DNA of 64,000 nucleotides from Rutstroemia sp. NJR-2017a BVV2 (GCA_002946415.1 NJPS01000050.1:416296-480295), one strand, 5' to 3'; positions 22,077 to 35,064 are shown, counted from the first letter of the stretch. Numbers and translations: made by a program. Notes: generated by a model not told the origin, from the sequence alone.

Positions 22077-23410
22077 ATGAATACCGTCAACATTCGTCGC
22101 GATGTCACCGACCGCTTCTACCGATACAAGATGGAGAAGATCCAATCGAAGATCGAAGGAAAGGGTAACGGCATCAAAACTGTCATTGTCAACCTTAGCA
22201 GCATTGCCGCTTCTTTGGCTCGTCCAGGAGCCTATGTTATCAAGTATTTCGGCTTCGAATTAGGAGCTCAGACCAACACCAACCCTGCCGATGATCGCTG
22301 GATCATCAACGGTGCTCATGAGGCCTCCAAGCTTCAGGATTACCTAGATGGCTTCATCACCAAGTTTGTGCTCTGCAAGAAGTGCAAGAACCCTGAAACC
22401 GAGGTGATCTTCAAAGACAACAACATCAAGTTGGACTGCAAGGCATGCGGAGAGCGCTCAGACGTCGATCCTAGACTTAAGTTGACCGGCTTCATCCTCA
22501 AGACTCAACCTAAGAAGGGCAAGAAGGACAAGGCTGAAAAGAAGGCAGCTCGTAAGGCTAGAGAAAATGGCAAGGCCGACTCGGGCGAAACCAAGGAGAA
22601 CGGAAATGCAAGTGGAGGCGACAGCAACTCTGAAAATGGATCCAACGAGAACGGCGATGTTGGGGTTGAAGCTGGCAGCGACGATGAATTTGTCCGCCAA
22701 GCACAAGAGCTCGATCAAGCTGAGGTCAAAGACCATGAATGGGCCGTCGATATGTCTCCAGAAGCTGTTAAAGCTCGTCAACAGCAACTTCCTGATGACC
22801 TGAAACAAAAGCTCGTTCTGGGTGGTGGAGAGGAGGAAGACGGAGAAGAGGGCGGTGGTAACTCTACCTATGATCAACTTGGAAGTTGGATTCTTGCACA
22901 GGCAGAGGAGAAGGGTGGCGTTAGCAAGGTTGACGACCTCGATATCTACTTGAAGGCCAAAGAGCTTGGCATTGAGACTAAGCACCGCACTCTCCTTGTT
23001 CTTGTCCAAACCATCTTTGACAACGACATTGTGAAGCAAATTCCCAAGCGAGCCGGTATGCTCAAACAGGTAAGCTGCAATCCCCCAAGGTCCCACTTAT
23101 ATCATTTGCAATACTAAGTGTGACATAGATGGTTACTTCCGAGAAGCATGAAAAGGCCCTCCTTGGAGGTGTCGAGCGTTTCATCGGACTTCGTGGCAAA
23201 GAGCACCCGGAGATCTTTGATCAAACCTCGAAGATCCTCATGGTTCTTTACAACGAAGACATCCTCAGCGAGGAAGTTTTGAGCACCTGGGGCACCAAGG
23301 CTAGTAAGAAGTACGTCGACCTCGCCGTAAGCAAGAAGGTTCGCAAATCTGCCGAGGCATTCTTGACCTGGCTTGCCGAGGCCGAGAGTGACGACGAGGA
23401 CTCCGAATAA
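22077..23410 (+). CDS. TIF5: Eukaryotic translation initiation factor 5
   Basis: Exons 22077-23069 and 23129-23410, phase-0 intron of 59 nt, 424 aa, normal for eIF5. The N-terminus MNTVNIRRDVTDRFYRYKM contains the conserved Arg (R16, yeast Arg15) needed to stimulate GTP hydrolysis by eIF2. KYFGFELGAQTNTN and the C4 zinc ribbon CKKC...CKAC (about residues 102-127) follow, then a charged Lys/Glu linker (about 140-260) and a C-terminal W2/HEAT domain ending TWLAEAESDDEDSE, the acidic-aromatic boxes that bind eIF2-beta and eIF3c. It acts in the cytosolic 43S/48S complex in start-codon choice. The coding sequence ends 411 nt from the convergent TTI1 stop. Confidence 0.96.
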
Positions 23411-23709
23411 GCGCACGACCAATATCTTCAATGCCATCGGGTTATGTGCTCTACTTTGGGTGCTATCCGTGGTGTCATTGGTTACGTTGGCTTCCAGTTC
23501 GGATCCTGCAAAGGTGTTAGTCTTGCGTTACTGGTAAATCTGTCGAAGATTCTTTCTTGATCGATCATCACTGTCTTTTCCAAAGTCTCTCGTTTTGTTT
23601 GGTAAAAGTTCTTGTGCTACTATTCAATCAATACAAATCTCCTCTTATAATCAATACTGTGCCTCTATCTTATTCAGGTCCTGCCTGGTATGCAATGTGA
23701 AATCTTCTC

Positions 23710-23710
<1 letters not shown>

Positions 23711-23805
<95 letters not shown>
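23711..23805. repeat. Hexanucleotide microsatellite (CTTGAC)n, about 16 copies
   Basis: Perfect cttgac array of 95 nt between the convergent eIF5 and TTI1 genes. It ends 16 nt from the TTI1 stop, so in the TTI1 transcript it would appear as a GTCAAG repeat in the 3' UTR. Confidence 0.97.
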
Positions 23806-23821
23806 GTAGCAGATGATCCCT

Positions 23822-26800
23822 TTATATTTCTATAGCCCTATCTAATGGTAAAAATTGATATCCTTCTAAGACCGGCGTCTCCAAGGGCTGAAGCTCACCA
23901 GCCTGAAGAAGCAATAACCAAACAGCATCCGCATTTGCAGTAGATAATGCATCCCGAACATCTGACCTATCCCTGACGACATCTGATAAAATTTCCAAAA
24001 CATCATCAAACGCTTCATCATTAACCCCCACAAATTCCACAATCGCACTCAAAAGCCCCACCACACTCTCCCACATCTGCGCCGCCTGTGAATACATCCC
24101 CCTTCCCCCCGACCCCATCTTCTCCGCCATCATATCCCTCCGCGCCCGCCTCGCCAGCCCCATCACCCGTGCCCACTGCACCGCGATTCGCGAGCTGAGA
24201 AAACTCCCCGCGCAGCGACACAGCGTGGCGAGCGCATCCGTGGCGGCGATAGCGACGAACGATTCGCGGTCGTAGAGACGCTCGATGACGACGGGCCAGA
24301 TGTCGTTGACGAGGGGGAGGAAGGCTTCTTGGTTGTGGTGAAGAGCGGAGGAGGAGGTCCGGATGAGGGTGAGGAGGCGGGTGCGGAGCGCGGGAGAGGG
24401 GTTGGTCAGGTAGTGTTGGGAGAGGTGGGCGATGCTTTGGAGCATGAGGTAGGTTTTGGTGGGGGGAGGTTTTTCGATTTCCATTGCGCTGGTGGTGCCG
24501 TCGGCTTCTTCTTCGGTGGGCGAGGCGTCGCGGTTATCGAGGAGGGCGGAGGCGTCTTTCCAGGGTTTGTGTGGGAAGTCTTCGTGCTCGAGGTCGGGGG
24601 CGAGATTGGCTCTTTGCTGTTGCTTATGAATAGTCTCAATGATGCTGCTGAGTGTTGTAGGATTCTTCCCGTTCTCGGTACCTCTAGTAGCTGGTGTATC
24701 AGCCAGTTGTAATTGCTGGGATTGCGCGCCCGTCTCGACTATCTCCCCCAGAACGGAAAAGAGGCTTTCCACTAAATTTTGATAGCCATGAAAGTTGTCC
24801 AACGCAGCAAAGGTCGAAGTAACCACATCGTCGAGGTACGGAAGCAAGGACGGCCCCGTCAGGCGAATCATCATGATCAGCACCTGTGGAGCTTGAGGTG
24901 AGATATCAAATGTGTTCAACCTTAACGAAACTGCGTTGACCATGTAATCCACATTCTCGACAATGAGCTCGCGAACATTTGGATAACCACAAGATTCGGA
25001 TAGAACATTCAGGCAGATTGTGGCACGCTCTCTCAATTCATGATTTGGCGATCCTAAAAGCTGTGATACTGGATACAGTATGTCTACAAGCTCGCCTCGG
25101 AAATCTCTTCCTGATCGCTGTGCCGAGCGGGATACGAATTCCAGCGCAATAGCTTTCATTCGCCAGTCGATATCGCCGTCGTCATCTGACAACGTCGCGA
25201 GCGAATAGGAGTATAACTCATGAATAGTCGATTCGAATCCTTCGGGGAGCAAGAGGCTAGATTCCAAAAACTCGTCGAGTTCGTCGTTATTCCTAGCAGC
25301 ATTCTCAACGAGCTGGAACGAGATCCAGTATGCAGCTAACAAAGAGGAACCGGAGGCTCCTCGCATGTAATCAAGCATCTCATTTGCCATAGCCATTCCA
25401 GACCGCGAAGTTGCAAGACAACTGAGAAACTTGGACATCTCAACACGCGTAGACTTTTGGCTCTCTTCCTTCAGCAATATGGGGCGGAAGCTTTTCATCA
25501 CAGACGTCCCTTGAGTAGACAGGGTGGTGAGAGATTGGCTGCTGAAGTCGGTAGAGGTCTCCTGCAGTAGCTGCGGTGACGAGGATGACTCCACAATGCT
25601 GGATATACTATCCTTAAGCGACTGGGAGAGCGTATCGTCGAGTAGAGAAGTGGAGAGGTTCAATGTACCCAGTAGCTGATATGCTGTAGAGAGTTGGTGT
25701 AGAGCAGCCGCCTTGGCAGTCTCGTCGTTCATTTGCAGGACTCGTGGCAGACTGCTTGCCCAATGATAGAATGTCTTTTTGACGCATTCACCGATGTTAG
25801 AATGTATCGCAGCAAGATCGGCGATGGAGGTCATGCCAGTATTTGCAGAGCCTTCCACGTCAGTCAATGATAAACATGCTTCCACCAGCATAGAAGTAGA
25901 ATCTATCAATGTGTCGTGACACTCATCCAAAAGAGTAATGCAGAAGCGGTTGAGCACAAGACGCACATCATCGGACTTCTGAGTGCGTAATTTTACAATA
26001 TTTGCTAGGGCCAGTTTTATCTGAGAAGTAGTTGCAGTGAGCCAAGACTGGGTGAGTCCTGCTGACTTATCGTCAACTTCTGGCTCCGTTTGTAACCTTG
26101 ATTTTGCTCTAATGTTGCGAGTTTGAAAGTCACTTAACACAGTGGTTAGAACCAACTGTAAGGTATCCAAGGCCGTGATCAATGTTTTCTGTGTCCTTCG
26201 CGAGCTTGTGCTGGGCATAAGGCATTTTGTGAGTGCGGAGACCGTGCCAGGAAGAAAGTTGGCTTGAGCTTGCACATCTTTGATACAGATCCATACGCTA
26301 CTCAAAGCTTTCAGGCCTTGGATTTGAATATCCGCTGATGGGCCATCGGTTATTGTGTCGAGTATCGTTGTCATGCAGTGACCTACTGCCGGTATTGTAC
26401 CAACATCCGTAATGGCCTTGGAGGCGCCTGGTGTACGACTGATGGCCCTGAATAACGCCTCCAGCCCTCGAAGGGCTTCAACGGCTAGTTCCTCTGGAAC
26501 TTGTTTCTTATTATTTTCAGGTAGGCCTCCAACCATCAAAGTTAACAGAATCAGAAGCTGCTTGGCAAGGTCGATCGCAATGGCATTTCTCCAGCCCCGT
26601 TCCAACAGCAGTCTGAGGCATCTCACTGTGAGTTCTGACAAGTGATCTGTGTAGGATTTCTTCGTTCGCAGTATCTGGGAAAGTGGAAAAAACACGTCTG
26701 CAAATGCATCGTTCACTCAGTATATGCGAGTATATGGAAGTATGCGCGAAATCAGGATCAGAGTGTATAGCTTTGGCACTTACAATCTGCCAGTTTCTCA

Positions 26801-27021
26801 TCGAATGCCTCATTTCCACAGAGCCTTTGCAGAACGGTCAGAAGTCTCTCTGTCGATTGTATCACGGCTTGATTGTCGCCATTCTTCAGAGCAAGCTGGC
26901 TTAGGTCGACACAGTGCGGTTTGAGCTGGTTTTGTCCCTCGTTAGCGGCGTAAAAGGTGAGGTAAATTCGCATGAGCCTGTTGCTTACCTCTTGAAATAT
27001 TTCATTCTTCGACATTGCCAT
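23822..27021 (-). CDS. TTI1: TTI1, HEAT-repeat subunit of the TTT (Tel2-Tti1-Tti2) complex
   Basis: Exons 26784-27021 and 23822-26697, 86-nt phase-1 intron (gtaagt...gcag), 1037 aa, the usual size. The junction restores KLADYVFFPLSQIL, a conserved Tti1 sequence; the following LTVRCLRLLLERGW and LEALFRAI helices fit the N-terminal HEAT repeats, and the whole protein is alpha-helical solenoid with no membrane segment. The C-terminal part contains an acidic linker (EEADGTTSAMEIEKPP) and repeats such as DIWPVVIERLYDRESFVAIAATDALATL. TTT works with Hsp90 to fold and stabilise PI3K-like kinases (TOR, Tel1, Mec1, Tra1). Two start codons lie six bases apart (27021 and 27015). From about 24,090 to 24,600 the gene is unusually GC-rich. 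Confidence 0.85.
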
Positions 27022-29611
27022 GCTTGACTTTATAACTACAACTCAAAATGCCATGAGGTGACATTTTGTCCACGGTATTTGCGAGGAACTGAATGAATGA
27101 GGCTGTCAGTCAGCCTTTTCTGTTTGCCGGGAGTGGGTAGTGGGGTTGTATCGGCATTCGCTTACGTACTTAGGCCTTTTCTCGTCGTAACTATTGCTTT
27201 AACTTAGACCTTTTTCTTGTCGCGTTGCTTCAATCTCAGAAAGTTCTGCGATTGACTTCATACTTTCAGCAAAAGCCACCTGGGTACGACGGGACCTGGC
27301 ACCCGGCACATTTGGAGAGGAGAACTGGCGCCGGGCGATGTGCCAAGTTGCTAGAAATTCCACGAAATTGGTCACTGTGATCGGATTGGCTGCTACTGCG
27401 GGGCTCTCCTTGCATCGAGGTTGAAGTGCTGTTTATCTTTTGTTTTGTACTCCTACAACTGTTCTATTTGGAGGCCCTAGCGACATTCAATACATTTGTC
27501 ACACTGTGCTTGAGTCTATTGTCTTTCAATTACCAGTCGCCAATAGTGGTCATTTTCATGGTCCGTTGCGAATATGGTTCCGAAACCTGAGCCGAACTCT
27601 ATGGCACCTGTTCCCTTTCATTGTATTGACCTTTGTGTTTCTTCTGGGGACTTGAACTCTTCGGATTATCCAGGACTGTCTCGGGCAACTGATGAACAAG
27701 CGTCTATCCAGTGGGGTGACGGGATCTCCGTGGTTAGATCACCTATCATCTCTGCCACCTCGAAGTAAGACTACTCGTGGGTTGAGAAGCTCGGAATTTC
27801 TAATCTTAAAGTGCTCCTATACATTGCAGGTCTGCTACCCCTATTTCATTGTATCTTTTTATTTGTGATAGTGTATGTACGCATTTTATTGCCTTTGCTT
27901 GTTATAGACAACACAAGTGCTCCACATGATCGAGCGGCCAAGCAAAGGCACGAAGCAATGATCTACTACCAATACTTCCACGAGTTCTACGACGAACTGC
28001 CAAGGAAGAGCTATCCTGATCTGTATAAACTATCAATCTTCACATTCCCAGATATCTCGCTTCTCTTCGTACCCACGAAAGAGCCGGCCACACAGATAGC
28101 TTGCTCTCTCACAGCATGGGCTCATCCTTGAACAATATCGATATGCGAGAAGTCAACTGACGGAAATTTTGTCAACCTTCATACCACTTGCAGGTTGGGA
28201 TGCAAAAACGCCCTCGATACTACTTTGATAGATAAGCACATTCCTGGCGTTCCATTCAATTTCTGCGAGATTTCTCAAGCTCTTGTTAGCCTGTGCTGTA
28301 GTCAGCTCGTGTTCTTCCGAGAACTCATTCATTCAGTCTCGAAAGAACAACAACAGCGCCATATTGATTAGTGTGGTAAAACGGATCTTGAGGGCAGTGG
28401 TCTTGGATGAGTTTAGGAGCATATGTGGCGGTATTGTAAGTGTCGACGGATCATAGGGCCTTGATGGATGGCTTCCTCAGTGTTGATCCATACGATTATT
28501 GTTAACAAATCAATACTAACACTATGTAGAATACCTCCAAAAAGCGGTCAGTTGCCCAGCTGAGCATCCAGTCTACTGCCACCTCTATTACACATGCTTC
28601 AGTGGTACTACTGAACATGATGAAAGGTCGCACTTATTCGAGGGCGCGAGTGGAGAAAGCTTGAGAAAACAGATAAAGCCAGTGACGAAAGTAAAGTTGG
28701 AGATAGAAGCAGAAGTAATCAATCACTTTCGATGAACGATGATACAGAAAGAGGCCAGGAGAGAGCGAAGAAGGCAGGATGAAAGGCGAACGACAAACAG
28801 TAGGGGAGATGATAGGGATCAAGAAGGAGGTGGCAATCGTGAAGGGTTTAGTCGGGTCTAATCGCCGCGGAGAAGAAATGTTGAAAGCAGTGAACAAATG
28901 CGACGTTTCTCACATATGGACGGAACATTTTCGGTGATGAGTTTCATTGTGCCAAGTTCGCTGCTTCATTTCAATTCTGCCTCAATGCACCAGCGACATC
29001 TAATGCAATCTAGGGAAAGCATCACAAGTTTGTAGAAGTCACAATCTGCCAACAAGACACTCCACCAATTACGCCACCGATATTCTTGCACACGACATTA
29101 ATCATTGGCGGAATCAGAAACTAAACAGGTTGCCAAGTGCTGCGTTGTGGGGAAACACAACATATCCGGTTTGCCAAGGCGGAGAATGAGAAATAAACAT
29201 GGCTCGCATGGCTGGGCATGTACCCCAGAAACGCGGGGAGAAGCCACAGCCAAGGTTAGGCAATTTATGCACCGGTGATTGTTGTGTTGACTCTATCCTC
29301 ATGAATCTATCATGAGACGCGATGTTGTCGTTGTGTCCATCTACGTCCAAGTTTCCCATGCTCAGCTATACCTACTTCATGTTCGTCAGTTTATTAGGGG
29401 CTTAAGCGCCCCTATACCATGATTGCTAGAAAGGAGAATTCTTTTCCGTCGGATCGTGCCCCGTTCGATTTGATTACTAGAATTCTCCGTCACTTGAGTA
29501 TATGTATACCTGTAAAATGGAGTTACCATCAAGATATTCTACCTTCAACTGCACAGTCTTCATTGCCGAGTATCGAACTATTTATACTGCACCTCCTCTT
29601 TCTACTCGAAA
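27022..29611. other. Gene-poor interval with weak coding hints
   Basis: About 2.6 kb. The frame 27908-28131 (SAPHDRAAKQRHEAMIYYQY, ending AWAHP-stop) follows a good acceptor (gttatag) and looks mildly protein-like, but no upstream exon in the right phase was found. A purine-rich stretch at 28,640-28,870 is open in places on the plus strand with charged residues and no recognised motif. I cannot support a gene here. A short stem (aggggc...gcccct, about 29,395-29,413) lies about 200 bp upstream of the pectate lyase. Confidence 0.45.
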
Positions 29612-30582
29612 ATGATATTTCCTAAGATTTTCATCACTTCCGCGGCACTGGGCCTTGTTGCTGAAGCAGCCGTGCTTGAGGCTAGGGCTACCAACACCAA
29701 TCTCCAAACCACTTTTCCTTCTTCTAGCGGGTCTTCTGCACTTGCCGCAGCTTCAACCATCGCTGCATCTGCAACATTTGATGGTGGAATGAAGAAGTAT
29801 GATCGAAGTGGTATGTAATTCTCATTTGTTCTACGTCCTAACACCAAGGATTACCTAGGGAAAGTTGTGATTTCCTCTGAGGAACTAGCGTCTTCCAAGG
29901 GTCATGTCATACTTGTGTGCTATTCAAATACTAATATGCAATCAAGTTTCAACCTGCAATGACCAAGCCGAGGGCGGCGATGCCGACGCTGTGTTTGTTC
30001 TTCAGGCAGGCGCAACTCTTTCGAACGTCATCATTGGACCCAATAATGGCGAGGGGGTTCATTGCTTGGGGACATGTACTCTGAACAATGTATGGTGGAC
30101 GGATGTCTGCGAAGATGCTGCCACTTTTAAGCAGAAATCGGGGACATCTTATGTTAACGGGGGCGGTGCTAGGTCCGCCTCAGACAAGATTCTCCAGCAC
30201 AACGGTGGCGGCACTGTTGCTGTGAAAAACTTCTTTGCGGACACCTTCGGAAAGCTTTATCGCTCCTGTGGAAATTGCGGCACCCAGTATAAGCGTACCT
30301 CGACATTCACTAACATACATGTCACTAATGGTGGAGTGGTTGCCGGTGTTGTAAGTGTCACTTTTCTTTGAATGAGATGATCCGACTAGAAACAACTAAC
30401 ATATGCTAACCTAGAACACGAACTACGGCGACAAGGTCACCATTACAAACTCGTGTATTCGAGACACCGACCTCTGTTACAAGTTTACTGGAAACGATGA
30501 TGGGGATGAACCGAGCAAGACGGGCTCAGGCGCAGATGGCACTTACTGCGTCACTTCTGGTATCACCACTAGTGGATGTTGA
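29612..30582 (+). CDS. Secreted pectate lyase, polysaccharide lyase family 3
   Basis: Exons 29612-29810, 29947-30350, 30415-30582; introns 136 and 64 nt; 256 aa. A signal peptide (ITSAALGLVAEA) precedes a short Ser/Ala-rich segment. The catalytic beta-helix is recognisable by FDGGMKKYDRS, ATLSNVIIGPNNGEGVHCLGTCTLNNVWWTDVCEDAATFKQ (given in part), VKNFFADTFGKLYRSCGNC and NSCIRDTDLCYKF, with many paired cysteines typical of PL3. It should cleave polygalacturonate by calcium-dependent beta-elimination in the plant cell wall. A tattta element about 35 bp before the start may be the TATA box. The product ends TSGITTSGC with no cellulose-binding domain. Confidence 0.92.
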
Positions 30583-30810
30583 GTTGACTGAACTTGCATG
30601 GTTTGCAAGCAATTTTGGACTTCAATTCCACGATGATCGGCTTGGAATTGTAAATCGGATCCTGGAAATTCATTTCCATTTGTTTATTAAGTCCTGCAGC
30701 AACGTTCTTATTAGAAACTTGTGAGCCCGGTGGCATCTTTCCATTTCGGTGTCGTTCAGAATTGTATATTTGATCATCATTGCCGCCTACCGTGTTTACT
30801 TATTTGACCT

Positions 30811-30858
30811 CTACTTATGAACTGCACTACTTATGAACTGCACTACTTATGAACTGTA
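30811..30858. repeat. Three tandem copies of a 16-bp unit downstream of the pectate lyase
   Basis: Units ctacttatgaactgca at 30811-30826 and 30827-30842, and a third at 30843-30858 ending ta instead of ca. Confidence 0.95.
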
Positions 30859-31272
30859 AGGTTAATTAATGCATGGACCACACACAACCTGGGTATATCC
30901 TGCAAGTCAATGAAACACTGGAACAATTTACTTTGTTTTGAACTTAGGAGTAGTCAGGAGCCCGGAGCCGTCGTACAAGCTGTCACTGAAGTACTAAAAG
31001 ACGTCACCTGAACAGGCTATTACAGAGACGCGTTGTACTGTAGCCAGCAACATGTGGTGGGCTAGGCGGGGCAACCTTACTGGAAGTTAAAAGTACACCC
31101 CTGGTCCCCCACTACTGTACTGTAACTTAGCCACTATTACTCAGCATTGTAAGATGAATATCAATACAATATCTCTATCTGATTCCACTTTGGCAATTAT
31201 TTCAATCAATACTCAACTACCTTTTCATCACTAGCCACCCTCAAACATACTCCAAATTTAACAACAAGTGAC

Positions 31273-32963
31273 ATGGGTGCCCGGAGTAGTGGTTGTATCT
31301 CATGCAAAGCCAGACGGGTGAAATGCGACGAGATACATCCCTCCTGTCGGAGGTGTAAGAAAGCTGGAATTGACTGCAAGGGGTATTCTCCACAGTTACA
31401 ATGGATCGATGAGAAGCCACGAATGGATCACGCCAAGGCAGTTGCACGAACGCAGGAAGAAAATCATGCAGCTGCTCAGAGATCTTTCCACTCAATGTAT
31501 CATGCGAGCAAGGCCGACAGACCTTCATACATGTCGCAACCAAGTGAGCTGGGCAATTTGAACATCCCAGGCTTACCTGAAGACCTTGCGCCTGTTGCGT
31601 TCAAAGTTCCTATGGTCATGGCTTTTCTCACGAGCAAGCTCTCGGAAGGTAGTGCTCCGCATTCAAAGCAGGACATAAACGTCTGGGTAGAGCTGTGTTC
31701 GACTGGCGGACAGAATAGTACATTGTATGCTCTGGCAGCTATCATGTTTGGACAAGCACACAACTCATTTAGAATGGTTATGGAAGCGCGCCAAGCATAT
31801 GGAAAAGCTATCTCAGATTTACAAGTCAGTTTACTGGGTCCTAAGCCTAATGAGTCTGGAAGCTCTGATATCCTATCTTCCGTTACTGCTCTTTGCATGT
31901 ATGAGGTAAGTGAGTGCAAAGACCGTGGAAATTCTGATTTTCACACTATCCCAACAGCTTGCGGATCGTCGATCAGAACTCGCCTGGAGCCATCATGCGG
32001 ATGGATTGGGCCTTCTAATGCAACGGAGAGATCCTTCGGAATTTCAACTCTCCCCACGTCGACATGTATTTCGTGAACAGCGTGTCCTTCTGGTATGATT
32101 GAAGCTTTCTTCACAGGGAATTTTGCTTACCACAACAGGTTTCAAGAGCACTCTTCTCGGGCCATGGTACCTTTCTTAACCAACCAATATGGAAAAATGT
32201 ACCGTGGGCGAATGACCCAGCTTCAAAGGAACCCCTTGACTATCTGGTTGATATACTCTGTGATGCTGCGGGTTATTTATCAGAAATCAATACACCAAGA
32301 GGGATAAACGCAAATCGTGTCTCCGTCTTGGAAGAGGAAGTACAGGCAAGCATCCGTACACTTGATTCTTGGTGGAAAACCTGGTCACGAATGTACCCAC
32401 ATATCTGCCGGGAGATTCCTGTGACACCGGAAGACGCTTTCATGACAGATTCTACTGGTATTGTTTTCGCGACCAAGATGACATATGATAATTTGTGGAT
32501 AGCATACACCGTGTGCAACTATGATGTGGCTCGGATTCTGCTTCTACAGATCCTGCAGCGAATCACCGAAGCCAAAGAATCTGTATTTCCACCTCCGTTC
32601 TATGGAAGTATCGATTCTACTCAACACGAGCATCTCTGCGAAGCAGTAGAAAACAAACCGTCTCCCCTACTGGGCATAACTTCTGACATCAAAGGACTTG
32701 CACACGAAGTATTTCGTTCCATCGATTATATAAACTCTCAATCTCGACAGTTTATGGTCAGCTTCACTAGCCTTTTCATTTTCGATGTGGCTTATTACGC
32801 CCTGGATGCGCGCTCCCGGGAAGCGCAATGGCTCCTGTATAAAATACCCCTTTCACCGGGGTTCGTATCCGAAAAGCGAAGTCCTGTGAGAAGAATCGAA
32901 TTCTTGCCAACGTGTCGACTTTGTAAGAATCATCAGGCATTCCTGCAAAGAACCGAGAGCTAA
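31273..32963 (+). CDS. Zn2Cys6 transcription factor, three exons
   Basis: Exons 31273-31905, 31958-32092, 32139-32963; introns of 52 and 46 nt, both phase 0; 530 aa. The N-terminal cluster GCISCKARRVKCDEIHPSC, RRCKKAGIDC follows the C-x2-C-x6-C-x6-C-x2-C-x6-C rule. The following linker and middle region (LSEGSAPHSKQDINVWVELCSTGG, ALAAIMFGQAH, AYGKAISDLQVSLL, CMYELADRRSELAWSHHADGLGLLMQRRDPSEF) match the common alpha-helical regulator body with the LY.A..Y...YG.AL..L motif. It probably controls local or metabolic genes; the target is unknown. The oxidoreductase gene starts 0.9 kb downstream in the same direction. Confidence 0.88.
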
Positions 32964-33884
32964 AGTGTGCGTTCTCATGAATACTCCGTATGCCAGCCTC
33001 TCATGGGAGGAGGAAAATGCACCAGGGGTGTACTTACTACTCGATTACTGGAAAAACTTCTGTTCAATGTTCTCCCCTGTATTGAATCCGGCTGAGTAAA
33101 TAGGACTCGAAAGATGGTTTGGTCACTGAGGGGCGTCTGAACTATTTCGAGGAAACCATCTCGAAAATCCGACTGAAGAAATATCTTTCAACCCCAAAAG
33201 TTGTCGGCGTCGGCGGGTAGTGAGTAAGACCCATGGTGCCACACGAACGATAATCGACTTATTACAATTACATGCGGACTTTCAGTTCGTAGGCTACAGA
33301 CAAATACAACTGCGTCTTTTATTCAGTGGATCAATCAACTATGCATTTATAATATCATCCTCAGTCGGGACGCGAAGTATCAGCTTGTCCCGGTAGTTCC
33401 AAGGGCATTCATCTCAAGATGCATTGGAGCAGAGCTGTTCCGAGCTGATTTTGTCCCCAGCCATAACAAATCAGGAGTTGGTGCATCTTATTCTCTACTC
33501 ATCCGCGAATAGGGCGCCATGACGGGATCGGGGCCCACCCTGCAGCTCGTGGAAATACCATACATTAGGCTTAGTGGCATATAATTGACGCTAAGCCTAA
33601 TACAAGGTCTCTGCTCGAGAACGCAGTTTTACATACATTTCAATTATTCCGTGGTGAGGGGATACGTAAGGTCTCCGATTTTAAAGTGTTGTGCTTTGAA
33701 ATCAAATGAGCCAGCTATGTTGTTCCAGGATCTAGAGATGGTTCCGGCTCTCGATTCAAGCTAAAGCTCTCCATTTGAAGTATTTAAGGTAGGAAGTTTA
33801 CCCCTTCATTGCCGAAATCAAACATAGCACCTATTTCTTCCATCAACAATTTTAAGATCCCGATTTGATTCAATATCATCCATA
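32964..33884. other. Intergenic, promoter of the MDR oxidoreductase
   Basis: No coding evidence. It contains a perfect 10-bp inverted repeat, ttaggcttag at 33565-33574 and ctaagcctaa at 33591-33600, with a 16-nt spacer, about 285 bp before the oxidoreductase start. This could be a regulator site or a transcript stem-loop. Confidence 0.5.
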
Positions 33885-35064
33885 ATGTCACAAATCTACC
33901 AAGTTCAACCTCCTGACGAGGCCCAAAACAAACTACCTGCAAGCTTCCTCGACAATCTCAAGCTCAACACTGTACCTATCCCTGTGCCAGGCAGTGGCTC
34001 CGTTCTTGTCCGCATTCGTGCGGTAGCTCTCAATCACAGGGATCTCTATATCATCGCGAACTCATCCATATACCCGCTCCGAACCAAGAAAGGCCTGATC
34101 CCATGTATGGATGGCGCAGGTGAGATCGTGAGTACCGGTCCTGACAGCAAGTGGAAAGATAGTATTGGCGAGGCTGTAATCGTGCAACCACAAACTAGCT
34201 GGATTGATGGCGACGTATCAAACTTTGATATCGCCAGTTGCCTTGGAGCTGGTGATGTGGATGGTTTGCTGGCACAGCACGTTGTTGTTGCGGATGACTG
34301 GCTGGCAAAAGCACCAAAGAACTGTAGCTTTGAGGAAGCAGCTAGTCTACCATGTGCCGGTGCTACAGCTTTCAATATACTGTCTAGTATTGACGTAGGC
34401 AGCGGCACTACGGTTGTGACACAAGGGACAGGTGGTGTGAGCTGTTTCGTAATTCAGGTAAGACAGCCTTCGATCAGACATGGAAGTCAAGACCAAATAC
34501 ACAGCTAACAAGTTTAGTTCGCAGCTGCTATGGGGGCAAGAGTTATATCGACATCTTCTAGCTCCGAAAAACTTCGGATTGCCTCAGAATTAGGTGCTTC
34601 TGAGCTCATCAACTATGTCACGACGCCTAAGTGGGGTGATGAAGTCCTTCGTTTGACCAATGGGCAAGGTGCTGACCTCGTTACTGATGTCGGAGGCTCT
34701 GCAACAGTAGAAGAATCTATCCAAGCACTGAGACAAGGTGGAACGGCTTGCCTGGTAGGATTTCTTGGGCCTGGGAAAATGACGGATATCATTGCTTCTC
34801 TACTGTACAAGGGAAAGACATGTAAGTTCCAAAAAGGAGTGCTCAAGACAAGATGATATAAGATCCTGCATGACGAATACTGATCTTTATGTAGTGAAGG
34901 GCATTATTGCATTTAGTAAGAAGATGATCGAGAAGACCGTGGAACTAGTGGAGCACCATAACCTTCATCCTCGCATCAAGGTTTTTGAGTGGGAGGATGC
35001 GCACAAGGCATTTGAGGCTTTAAAGGCAGGAGACTTCGTGGGGAAGATTGTCATCAAGGTCTAG
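33885..35064 (+). CDS. Zinc-less MDR alcohol dehydrogenase / quinone oxidoreductase-like
   Basis: Exons 33885-34457, 34518-34821, 34895-35064; introns 60 and 73 nt; 348 aa. The GroES-like N-terminus reads VLVRIRAVALNHRDLYI and PCMDGAGEIVSTG; the Rossmann part has TVVTQGTGGVSCFVIQFAAAMGARVISTSSS, where the cofactor loop and the SSSSEK segment favour NADPH, then GGSATVEESIQALRQGG and the C-terminal DFVGKIVIKV. The catalytic zinc ligands of true alcohol dehydrogenases (Cys in GHE context) are absent, as in the quinone-oxidoreductase-like branch. It likely reduces an alpha,beta-unsaturated carbonyl or quinone; the substrate is unknown. Confidence 0.88.

Noticed and set aside
23595..23816. Open frame encoding a Leu-Thr repeat
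   Set aside because: It is only the translation of the CTTGAC microsatellite.
27574..28131. A spliced gene in the gap after TTI1
   Set aside because: Candidate exons end and start in incompatible phases and show no domain.
29395..29413. Stem aggggc/gcccct as a terminator
   Set aside because: Intrinsic terminators are not used by fungal RNA polymerase II; at most a chance stem.
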